A stretch of 12,478 bases of DNA from JBAYVY01 sp041674345 (GTDB lineage: Bacteria; Planctomycetota; Phycisphaerae; Phycisphaerales; Zrk34), in the NCBI GenBank assembly GCA_041674345.1, contig JBAYVY010000065.1:1-12478 (forward strand), in the 5' to 3' direction. Each line of letters begins with the position of its first letter. Within the stretch, counting starts at the first letter, position 1. The notes below the pieces were generated by a model. It was not told where the DNA came from. It was given only the letters and a program-made list of their open reading frames with translations, and ran no database searches. Below are positions 6,705 to 12,478 of the stretch, piece after piece. The translations under genes and the position numbers were made by a program.

Positions 6705-8186
6705 TTACCGGCTCTTCTTCTTGCGGTCCTGCTTCTTTTTCTTCATGCGCTGGGCGGACGTCATGCCGCCCCCACCTCCGCTGAAACTTCCGGGGGCGCC
6801 CATGCTTCCGGGGCCGCCCTTCATCGCGCGTAACTTTTGCAAGCCCGACATGCTCGACATTTGTTTGGTCATGTTGCTGACCAGCTCGAAGCCCTTGACC
6901 AGTTGCGATACATCGTTCAACTGCGTGCCGGACCCCTGACTGATGCGTTTGCGGCGGGAGTTGTTCAGCAGATCGACGTTCTTGCGCTCCTTCGGCGTCA
7001 TCGACTGAATGATCGCTTCGGTGCGGTTCAACTGCCCGTCGTCAATGTCGATGTTCTTCAATTGCGAGCCGATGCCCGGCAGCATCCCCAACAACGACTT
7101 CATCGAACCCATGCGACGAATGGTGCGAAGCTGCTTGAGAAAATCGTCCATCGTCATTTTGCCCGCGGCCATTTTTTCCTGAAGTTTTTCCGCCTCTTCC
7201 TGACTGATCTCGGCTTGCGCCTTTTCGACCAGCGAGACGACATCGCCCATGCCGAGAATGCGGCTGGCCATGCGTTCGGCGTGAAACTCTTCGAGGGCGT
7301 CGATTTTTTCGCCCACGCCGACGAACTTGATGGGCTTGCCGGTGACGTGCTTGACGCTCAGCGCCGCGCCGCCGCGGGTGTCCGAATCGGTCTTGGACAG
7401 AATCACACCGTCCAGTTCCAATTGTTCGTTGAAGGCCTTGGCGCTGTTGACCGCGTCCTGTCCGGTCATGGCGTCGATGACGAGGTAAATCTGATGCGGG
7501 TTGAGGGATTGATTGACCTGACGCAGTTCGCCCATCAGTTCATCGTTGACGTGCAGACGACCGGCGGTGTCGAGTATCAGCACATCGCAGCCGGTCTTCT
7601 TCGCGGCCTCGAATGATCGACGGGCGACCTGCACGGCCACACCGATCGCTTTGCCGTACTCGGCGCATTTTTCTTCTTCGCCGTAAAAATGCACGGAACC
7701 GCCCCCCGTGGTCACTTCCGCCTCCACCTGTTCGGCAAGGGTTTGAAGTTGCTTCACGGCGGCGGGACGTTGCAAATCGCACGCTGACAGCATGACATTT
7801 TTGCCGCGTTTTTTCAGGTACGCCGCGAGTTTGCCGCAGGTGGTGGTTTTGCCGGACCCCTGCAAGCCGCACATCATCAGAATCGTCGGCCCCGGTTGCA
7901 CGTACATGATGTGCGAATCGACCGGGCCCATCAGCGTGACCAGTTCGTCATACACGATCTTGATGAGTTGTTCGCTGGGTTTGAGCGATTTGAGTACGTC
8001 GGTGCCGCGGGCCTTGTCCATCACGTGGTCGATGAAATGTTTGACCACGTTGTGATGCACGTCGGCGTCGAGCAGCGCGGTTTTGACCTCGCGCAGCGCC
8101 TCGGCGACGTTGTCCTCGGTGATGCGGCCCCGACCGGACAACTTGCGAAACACGTCATTGAACTTGTCGGATAGTGCGTCGAGCAT
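6705..8186 (-). CDS. ffh: signal recognition particle GTPase Ffh
   Basis: About 493 residues. Ffh binds the 4.5S/SRP RNA and signal sequences of nascent membrane proteins and hands ribosomes to FtsY at the membrane. The N domain starts MLDALSDKFNDVFRKL with a LLDADVHHNVVK segment; the G domain has P-loop GLQGSGKTTTCGK, the insertion-box DLQRPAAVKQL, DTAGRLH, and SKTDSDTRGG (usually TK-D-GDARGG); the M domain has RRKRISQGSG, the SRP RNA-binding helix, preceded by SMKSLLGMLPGIG and followed by Met-rich helices (KQMSSMSGLQKLRAM). The tail is Gly- then Lys-rich. ATG at 8184-8186 is chosen because MLDAL is the family start; an in-frame ATG at 8235-8237 would add residues encoded by a palindrome. 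No clear ribosome-binding site. Complete and probably functional. Confidence 0.96.
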   Translation of the reverse strand: MLDALSDKFNDVFRKLSGRGRITEDNVAEALREVKTALLDADVHHNVVKHFIDHVMDKARGTDVLKSLKPSEQLIKIVYDELVTLMGPVDSHIMYVQPGPTILMMCGLQGSGKTTTCGKLAAYLKKRGKNVMLSACDLQRPAAVKQLQTLAEQVEAEVTTGGGSVHFYGEEEKCAEYGKAIGVAVQVARRSFEAAKKTGCDVLILDTAGRLHVNDELMGELRQVNQSLNPHQIYLVIDAMTGQDAVNSAKAFNEQLELDGVILSKTDSDTRGGAALSVKHVTGKPIKFVGVGEKIDALEEFHAERMASRILGMGDVVSLVEKAQAEISQEEAEKLQEKMAAGKMTMDDFLKQLRTIRRMGSMKSLLGMLPGIGSQLKNIDIDDGQLNRTEAIIQSMTPKERKNVDLLNNSRRKRISQGSGTQLNDVSQLVKGFELVSNMTKQMSSMSGLQKLRAMKGGPGSMGAPGSFSGGGGGMTSAQRMKKKKQDRKKKSR

Positions 8187-8207
8187 AGCCCGGTATGATA
8201 GCGGGCG

Positions 8208-8284
8208 GGAAAGCAGAACAACAGCACAGCAAAACATTCGGATGGGCGTTCTTATGTTCTGCTGTTCTGTTGTTCTGCTTTTCC
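8208..8284. repeat. inverted repeat upstream of ffh, overlapping the end of the kinase gene
   Basis: The left arm (8208-8237: GGAAAGCAGAACAACAG, then CACAGCAAAACAT) is the near-perfect reverse complement of the right arm (8254-8284: ATGTTCTGCTGTTCTG, then TTGTTCTGCTTTTCC), with a 16-base loop. A further part-copy of the motif (GTTGTTCTG) continues to 8293. The stop codon of the kinase gene (8252-8254) lies at the edge of the right arm, so its last 12 or so residues are encoded by the repeat. It could form a strong hairpin in the kinase-ffh message. Confidence 0.82.
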
Positions 8285-9085
8285 GTTGTTCTGTCCCGGG
8301 TCGTAGCTCAGCGGCCTGGCCCGTGCGAGAGTGGCGATGGTTCGCGCTACGGCGGCGGCGTTGCGGCCCAGCGTCGGGTCTTCCGCCATCGCCGCGCGCA
8401 GCAGCGTCAATTGCTCGCGCAAGGACACCGGCCCGGCGCGCCTCGCCGCACGCATCATCACGTGAAACATCTCCAGCGCCCCGGCGGGGACAATGAATTG
8501 CCCCCGCCGGCGAATGCCCGCCAGGTCGATCAGCACCGGCTGCTCGCCGCGCTGTTCACAGGCCGCGTCGATCATCAGGTTGGTCGGTTTGTGATCGCGG
8601 TTGATCCAACCGGCCCCGGTGATGCGGCCCATCTGCGACCCGATCGCCCACGCCACGCGCAACCGCGCCTCCGCCGCAACTTCCGGGGGCGGCTTAGCGA
8701 GCCACTCATGCAGATTCACCCCATCGACGAACGGCAACACCAACGCCTGTTTGCCCCGACCTTCATGCACCAGCGCGACCGGTTCGTTGATGCGCACGCC
8801 GATGTTTCGCAATCGTTCGGCCCCGCGCCACTGCCGCCACGCCGAGCTGCATCGCAGCAGATGTCGCAGCCGCATCACCATCGGCCAGCGTGATTCACGT
8901 TTGACGACCCATCGCTGTCCGTCGATCACGTGCAGCGTGACGACCCCCTGTTTGTCGCGTTTCAATTCCCGCTCGACGGTTGGCGCATCGCGCAGCAGCG
9001 CGCCCAACAGCCCGATGGACAGCGGCGGTCGCAGCCAGGCGGGATTGCGGTCCACGCGACAACGTTGCAGGTTCGCCTCATTCAT
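8252..9085 (-). CDS. lipopolysaccharide kinase-like protein (WaaP/Kdo kinase family)
   Basis: 277 residues with a protein-kinase-like fold of the Kdo/WaaP type (PF06293), enzymes that phosphorylate sugars of the lipid A-core region at the inner face of the cytoplasmic membrane. The ATP-site Lys is in RWVVKRESRW; the catalytic loop is WINRDHKPTNLMI (Asp and Asn in place, His of the usual HRD replaced by Asn); the metal-binding loop is VLIDLAGIRRRG. VLPFVDGVNLHEWL marks the hinge. The C-terminal residues after SYDPG (QNNGKAEQQNSRT) come from the inverted repeat and are probably not native. It starts 24 bases after the FkbM gene stop on the same strand, suggesting one operon for surface glycan. 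The exact sugar substrate cannot be told. Confidence 0.8.
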   Translation of the reverse strand: MNEANLQRCRVDRNPAWLRPPLSIGLLGALLRDAPTVERELKRDKQGVVTLHVIDGQRWVVKRESRWPMVMRLRHLLRCSSAWRQWRGAERLRNIGVRINEPVALVHEGRGKQALVLPFVDGVNLHEWLAKPPPEVAAEARLRVAWAIGSQMGRITGAGWINRDHKPTNLMIDAACEQRGEQPVLIDLAGIRRRGQFIVPAGALEMFHVMMRAARRAGPVSLREQLTLLRAAMAEDPTLGRNAAAVARTIATLARARPLSYDPGQNNGKAEQQNSRT

Positions 9086-9109
9086 GATGGATCGCCGCTT
9101 TCGCGTTGC

Positions 9110-9847
9110 TCACAGCGTCAGCTTTTCACGGTGCATGAACAAGGCGTGCGCCCACAGCAGCATGCCCGATCCGCGCGGGTCGTGGCGCGGCGCGTAAAGG
9201 TTATAGAGCATGAATCCCCGTTCGCGCAGAAACAAGTCGATGTCGCTGTACAGCGCGCCGCCTTCGTAGAGCGGGTTGAAACACACTTCGGCGTAAATCG
9301 CCGGCACGGTGGCGGCGAGCATGTCGGCGGCGCCGCGCAACATGCGAAGTTCGCCCGCCTGGATGTCCGACTTGATCAGTTGAACTTCGGGCCGGCCCGC
9401 CTGTTCCCACCACTGGTCCAGCGTCGTCACGGGCACTTTCACGGTTCGGCGAATCTGTGATTGCTCGGGATAGCGGGTGTGCAGCAGGTCATTGGGCTTG
9501 AAGCGGGACACCAGGCCGGGCTGGGCCGTTTCGTGCAGTTCCAGTTCGCCCGATTCATCCGACAGCGCCACGGCCAGGGGATGATAGCGCGGATCCTGCC
9601 GACTGATCTGCTCCAGCGCCTGGCGATAGCGAGGGTTCGGCTCGAACAGGTAGGCCTGGGCGTTGGGAAACAGTTCGAGCAGCCGGCGGCTGACGCGCCC
9701 ATCGCTGGCACCGGCGTCGATGAAGCCGTTCACCGCTCGACCGGCCAGCGTCTGCGCCAGCACGCGGTACGGGTCGTCCAGGCAATACAGATTACCCTTG
9801 CTCCGGTAGATTGTCCGACGCAACAATTGGTGAAGCAGTTTGGCCAT
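9110..9847 (-). CDS. FkbM-family methyltransferase (first copy)
   Basis: 245 residues, a SAM-dependent O-methyltransferase of the FkbM family. Motif I reads GFIDAGASDGRVSRRLLELF, with FEPNP after the second strand (SAM ribose contact), LAVALSDESGELEL, then the family's C-terminal signature QLIKSDIQAGELRMLRGA (usually K-D-Q-G-E). FkbM proteins typically methylate hydroxyl groups on glycans or polyketides; next to a WaaP-type kinase, a cell-surface sugar is the more likely target. It is first in a minus-strand operon with the kinase. ATG at 9845-9847; only a weak GAGA-type ribosome-binding site. It lies back to back with a second, clearly different FkbM gene, sharing a 146-base intergenic region. 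Confidence 0.85.
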   Translation of the reverse strand: MAKLLHQLLRRTIYRSKGNLYCLDDPYRVLAQTLAGRAVNGFIDAGASDGRVSRRLLELFPNAQAYLFEPNPRYRQALEQISRQDPRYHPLAVALSDESGELELHETAQPGLVSRFKPNDLLHTRYPEQSQIRRTVKVPVTTLDQWWEQAGRPEVQLIKSDIQAGELRMLRGAADMLAATVPAIYAEVCFNPLYEGGALYSDIDLFLRERGFMLYNLYAPRHDPRGSGMLLWAHALFMHREKLTL

Positions 9848-9892
9848 CGTGTGATCTCGGTCGGGGAACGGACGGGGCTGTGACGGAAGGGC

Positions 9893-9898
9893 AGTATA
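9893..9898 (-). promoter_or_regulatory. possible -10 box for the FkbM/kinase operon
   Basis: On the minus strand the divergent gap contains TATACT, a good match to a sigma-70 -10 element, 45 bases upstream of the FkbM start codon. The -35 region at the right distance (around GTCATC) is poor. On the plus strand TATATT at 9982-9987 lies only 6 bases before the ATG at 9994, which would imply a leaderless message if used. Both are weak sequence matches only. Confidence 0.25.
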
Positions 9899-9993
9899 TC
9901 GCCAGTGGTGTTTGATGACTTATTATCGCGCGTCCAAGCGTGGCGGATCAAGGGGGAGGTGCGGCGGGGACGGGACGGCGATATATTGGGGAA

Positions 9994-10917
9994 ATGACGC
10001 AACACAATGGCCAGGATGGACAGCGGGTCGCGCTAACGCCGCCGGCGACGGGACTGAAAAAAGCGTGGCGGCGGTTGCGGTGGAGCGTGGCCAAGCGGCT
10101 GTGTCCCGGCCGGGCGCTGATCGTGCGGTTCGACGGCGACCTGAAGATGGCGTTGCGGTCGATCGACCGGCTGGGCAAGGCGGTGTATCTGAAGGGGTAT
10201 TCCGACCGGACGCACGCGGAATTTCTGCACCGGGCGCTGCGGCCGGGGATGGTGTATTTCGACGTGGGGGCGCATATGGGACAGTTCACGCTGATCGGCT
10301 CCAAGCGGGTGGGACCGGCCGGCCGGGTCCACGCCTTCGAGGCCACGTCGGAAACGTTCGGGCAGTTGCAGCGGAACGTGGCGTTGAACGGTTTGACGAA
10401 CGTGACGCTGAACCGGGCGGCGATTTTTGAGAAGCCCGGCGTTCTGGAATTGCAGGTGTGTGTGCGGGGCAAGGGGGAGTTCAACGCGATCGGCAAGCCG
10501 CTGCGTCCGGAGGAAGAGGTGGTGGGGGTCGAGCGCGTGCCGGGGATCACGATCGACGATTACTGCCGGGAGAACGGCGTGGGGCATATCGACCTGATGA
10601 AGATCGACACCAACGGCGCGGAGTTGCAGGTGATCCGCGGAGCGCGGCGGACATTGCGGGCGATGACGGGGTTGACGCTGGTGGTGGAGTTCAACCGCGC
10701 CAACAACGCGGGGCATGGCTACCGTCCCGAAGACCTTCGGAACGAGTTCGAGTCGCTGGGTTACGCTTTGTATCGGCTGGACGATGCGTGGGGTTTGTCC
10801 CCCGAACCGCGCGGGGAAAGCTACGACCAGACGATCGACCTGATCGCCACACGCGACGTCGAGACATTGCGGCGACGGTTGACCGAACAACGACAGGCGT
10901 CGCAGGGGCCTGGATGA
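9994..10917 (+). CDS. FkbM-family methyltransferase (second copy)
   Basis: About 307 residues. SAM-binding motif I is VYFDVGAHMGQFTLIGSKRV, followed by VHAFEATSETFGQLQRNVAL and NGLTNVTLNRAAI; the FkbM signature is HIDLMKIDTNGAELQVIRGA; VVEFNRANNAGH is the next conserved strand. The first 60 residues are basic and rich in Trp/Arg/Lys (KKAWRRLRWSVAKRL), possibly a membrane-surface or protein contact. ATG at 9994-9996 is chosen (GGGGA just upstream); a GTG at 9940 is in frame but lacks family support. The last codon region overlaps the glycosyltransferase start by 4 bases (ATGA), so the two are translationally coupled. It is only distantly similar to the divergent FkbM neighbour, so not a recent duplication. 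Target probably a glycan. Confidence 0.86.
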   Translation: MTQHNGQDGQRVALTPPATGLKKAWRRLRWSVAKRLCPGRALIVRFDGDLKMALRSIDRLGKAVYLKGYSDRTHAEFLHRALRPGMVYFDVGAHMGQFTLIGSKRVGPAGRVHAFEATSETFGQLQRNVALNGLTNVTLNRAAIFEKPGVLELQVCVRGKGEFNAIGKPLRPEEEVVGVERVPGITIDDYCRENGVGHIDLMKIDTNGAELQVIRGARRTLRAMTGLTLVVEFNRANNAGHGYRPEDLRNEFESLGYALYRLDDAWGLSPEPRGESYDQTIDLIATRDVETLRRRLTEQRQASQGPG

Positions 10918-12008
10918 CCCAACCCCTGAGCGTCACCGCGATCACGCGTAAACCCGATTCGCCGTCCTTCGAGCAGCGGGTGGTGCGGTACGTTCAACCG
11001 CTGGGAGAGCGGGGGATCGAAGTCCGTATCGAGGTGCTGCCGAAGGGATGGTTGCGTCAGCGGGCGTTTTTCCGGCGACTGCCGCGCTGCGATGTGATCT
11101 GGTGGCATCGTCATTTGCTGAATCCGCTGACGTTGGGGGGCCTGACGCGCAGGCCGGAGCCGGTGGTGTTCGACTTCGATGATCCGCTGCCGTTTTCCGC
11201 GCGTGCGGGACGGGTGAGCCGGGTGCGGCGGTTTCGTTTTGCGCGGCTGCTTTTGAAGTGCCGTGCGGCGACGGCGGCCAGCGAATATCTGGCGGGGCTG
11301 GCGCGGCCGTGCGTTGCGGATGTTCACGTAATTCCGATGGCGGCGGAGGCGATGGCGGAGATTCCGCGCCGGCCCGCCGAGCGCGGGCGCGTCACGCTGC
11401 TGTGGCTTGGCTCGTCGGCGACGCAGCCGTACCTGGAATTGATTCGCCGGCCGCTGGAGGAGTTGGGTGGGGGCGTGGCGCAATCGCCGCTGGTTCGGCT
11501 GCGGCTGGTGGCACATGCGCCGATGCGTTTCGGTTCGTTGCCGGTGGACTACCGCCGCTGGTCGGTGACGGAGCAGGAGGCGGCTTTGCGCGAGTGCGAC
11601 ATCGGGCTTTGCCCCATGCCCGATACGCCGTGGACGCGGGGCAAGTGTTCCTACAAGGTGCTGCAATACATGGGGGCGGGCATGGCGTGGATCGGTTCGG
11701 CGGTGGGGGAGAACAAGGTGATGGCGTGTGCGGATTCGCCGAACGCCACCGGCCACATCGCGCCGGATTCGGCGGGCTGGAGTCAGGCCCTGCGATCGCT
11801 GGTGCATGACCCGGCGCTGCGTCAGACGATGGGCGAGGCGGGTTGGCGGTACATTACGCGGGATCATGCACCCGCGGCCTTGGCGGATCGGTTGGCGGGG
11901 GTGTTCATGCAGTGCGCGGGCCGGGCGAGCAGCGGATCGCGCTGGTCGATGGCGCGCCGTGGATCACGCGGCAAATCCGACGCCGCCGACCGGCGTTCGA
12001 CCCCCTGA
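10914..12008 (+). CDS. glycosyltransferase (GT4-like), C-terminus fused to IS remnant
   Basis: The frame gives 364 residues. It resembles GT-B glycosyltransferases: an N-terminal half with DVIWWHRHLLNPLTL and VVFDFDDPLPFSA, a linker to VTLLWLGSSATQPYLEL (start of the second Rossmann domain), and the nucleotide-sugar-site block DIGLCPMPDTPWTRGKCSYK, then VLQYMGAGMAWIGSAVGEN. HDPALRQTMGEAGWRYI is the usual C-terminal helix. From about 11915 the frame runs out of phase through an ISKra4-like transposase fragment, so the last ~30 residues, rich in Arg and Ser, are foreign and the native end is probably lost by a few residues. ATG at 10914 overlaps the FkbM stop by 4 bases. Likely transfers a sugar in surface-glycan synthesis; donor unknown. 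Activity may survive because the lost part is peripheral. Confidence 0.82.
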   Translation: MTQPLSVTAITRKPDSPSFEQRVVRYVQPLGERGIEVRIEVLPKGWLRQRAFFRRLPRCDVIWWHRHLLNPLTLGGLTRRPEPVVFDFDDPLPFSARAGRVSRVRRFRFARLLLKCRAATAASEYLAGLARPCVADVHVIPMAAEAMAEIPRRPAERGRVTLLWLGSSATQPYLELIRRPLEELGGGVAQSPLVRLRLVAHAPMRFGSLPVDYRRWSVTEQEAALRECDIGLCPMPDTPWTRGKCSYKVLQYMGAGMAWIGSAVGENKVMACADSPNATGHIAPDSAGWSQALRSLVHDPALRQTMGEAGWRYITRDHAPAALADRLAGVFMQCAGRASSGSRWSMARRGSRGKSDAADRRSTP

Positions 12009-12292
12009 CGCTGGACTTCTGGCACCTGAGCGACGAACACGTGCATCAGGCGCGGCGGGAACTGTTCGGCGAATCGGACCCGGCGGGCGCGGCGTGGGCC
12101 GATGAACTATTGCGCGCGATCCGGTATGAGGGCTACGAACCGTTCTGGCAGAAGTTGATCGAACGGCGGTCGCGGACCCGTTCACCGCGCCGACGCAAGG
12201 CACTGGATGGTTTGATGCACTACGTGGCCGAACGCCGGACGATGCTGGATTATCCGCGGCACGACCGGGAGGGGGGGAAGAAGAAACCATGA
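11921..12292 (+). pseudogene. ISKra4-like transposase fragment, both ends missing
   Basis: A frame different from that of the glycosyltransferase reads GEQRIALVDGAPWITRQI, LDFWHLSDEHVHQARRELFG, YEGYEPFWQKLIERRSRTRS, and LMHYVAERRTMLDYPRHDRE. These are consecutive blocks of the ISKra4-family transposases, including the VDGA-PW motif (probable catalytic Asp) and the Y-V-x-x-R-x-x-M-x-x-YP segment just before where intact members have GSGPTE. The match stops near 12272 and the final Glu motif is absent; the N-terminal two thirds is also absent. The reading frame then closes at 12290-12292. It is a dead internal fragment. Confidence 0.75.
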
Positions 12293-12419
12293 AAGCCGGA
12301 TCTCCCGGCGGTGGTTCTGATGTGGGATCATCGTCCCAAGTGTACGGGCTGACGCCGCGGATGTTCCGGGGCTTCTTCCGGGGGTCGCCCAAGAACGAAC
12401 CTGCACAAGGAGACCCGAC
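12274..12419 (+). mobile_element. possible left end of an IS110 element (non-coding leader)
   Basis: About 145 bases lie between the last ISKra4 match and the IS110 transposase frame. They hold a GCCGG-ATCTC-CCGGC stem-loop (12295-12309), a GGGA-TCATCG-TCCC stem-loop (12324-12337), a direct repeat of TTCCGGGG (12364 and 12377), and AAGGAG at 12407-12412. IS110-group elements have a leader of about this size that encodes the bridge RNA, so this is the right place for one; I cannot identify the loops or the exact element end. An open plus-strand frame starting at 12289 also crosses the region but has no recognisable content. Confidence 0.4.
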
Positions 12420-12478
12420 ATATGTATCATTCTCGCGATTGATCCGGGCAAATTCAAGAGCGTGGCTTGCATTTATCA
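12420..12478 (+). CDS. IS110-family transposase, first codons only
   Basis: The frame at the window end reads IILAIDPGKFKSVACIY. This is the opening of the RuvC-like DEDD domain of IS110 transposases in planctomycetes, whose first catalytic Asp lies in a 'I-D-x-G-K-F-x-S' motif (Asp at 12441-12443 here). The upstream codons in frame are ATA TGT ATC ATT. The only nearby ATG (12422-12424), well placed after AAGGAG, is in another frame and stops after six codons. So the start is either the ATA at 12420, a rarer codon such as ATT, or the copy has a small start-site mutation. The rest lies beyond the window. Confidence 0.65.
   Translation, partial: MCIILAIDPGKFKSVACIY

Noticed and set aside
8187..8237. 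Upstream start of Ffh at 8235-8237
   Set aside because: The extra 17 residues are encoded by the inverted repeat and do not match the Ffh family start, which is MLDAL at 8186.
9940..9993. GTG start of the second FkbM gene at 9940
   Set aside because: The added 18 residues are Gly-rich with no conservation expected, and the ATG at 9994 has GGGGA just before it.
10033..10890. Long minus-strand open frame opposite the second FkbM gene
   Set aside because: The plus strand carries the SAM-binding and FkbM motifs; the antisense product is rich in His, Arg, Pro and Gln with no family look.
12289..12478. Open plus-strand frame from ATG 12289 to the window end, overlapping the previous stop by 4 bases
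   Set aside because: No recognisable protein content; it runs across the presumed IS110 leader and out of phase with the clear ILAIDPGKF frame.

Overview
The window is high-GC DNA, most likely from a planctomycete and possibly the Phycisphaerae side of that phylum. This is inferred from gene style, not proven: long imperfect palindromes between genes, a DUF3179 protein, a lone haem O synthase, and IS1595-, ISKra4- and IS110-like transposase sequence at the two edges. No rRNA, tRNA or CRISPR array was seen.

Layout. Bases 1-847 hold the 3' part of an IS1595-family transposase broken by a frameshift, with a probable right terminal repeat at 818-843. Bases 844-1264 are degenerate and end in the C-terminal remnant of a HigB-like toxin; an intact HigA-like antitoxin follows (1276-1581). 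From 9847 down to 1601 every gene lies on the minus strand. In transcription order these are an FkbM methyltransferase, a WaaP/Kdo-type kinase, ffh (signal recognition particle GTPase), an FAD-dependent oxidoreductase, a DUF4258/DUF2283 toxin-antitoxin-like pair, a Mug/TDG-like DNA glycosylase, ctaB, and a DUF3179 protein. From 9994 the plus strand carries a second FkbM methyltransferase overlapping by 4 bases a glycosyltransferase. The end of the glycosyltransferase runs into an ISKra4-like transposase fragment, followed by the first codons of an IS110-family transposase cut by the window end.

How the genes fit together. The divergent FkbM/kinase and FkbM/glycosyltransferase pairs look like one small locus for building or decorating surface glycan. 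ffh and ctaB are housekeeping (membrane protein targeting; haem O for terminal oxidases). The DUF4258-DUF2283-glycosylase cluster is tightly packed, its glycosylase gene is visibly richer in A+T than the surroundings, and it is the best candidate for a little-described accessory module.

The most unusual structural feature is three different long inverted-repeat cassettes in minus-strand gaps (2654-2868, 6561-6704, 8208-8284). Two of them run into the 3' end of the preceding gene and appear to encode its last residues and stop codon. The right edge may hold the left end of an IS110 element, including space where a bridge RNA could be encoded; that is a hypothesis.
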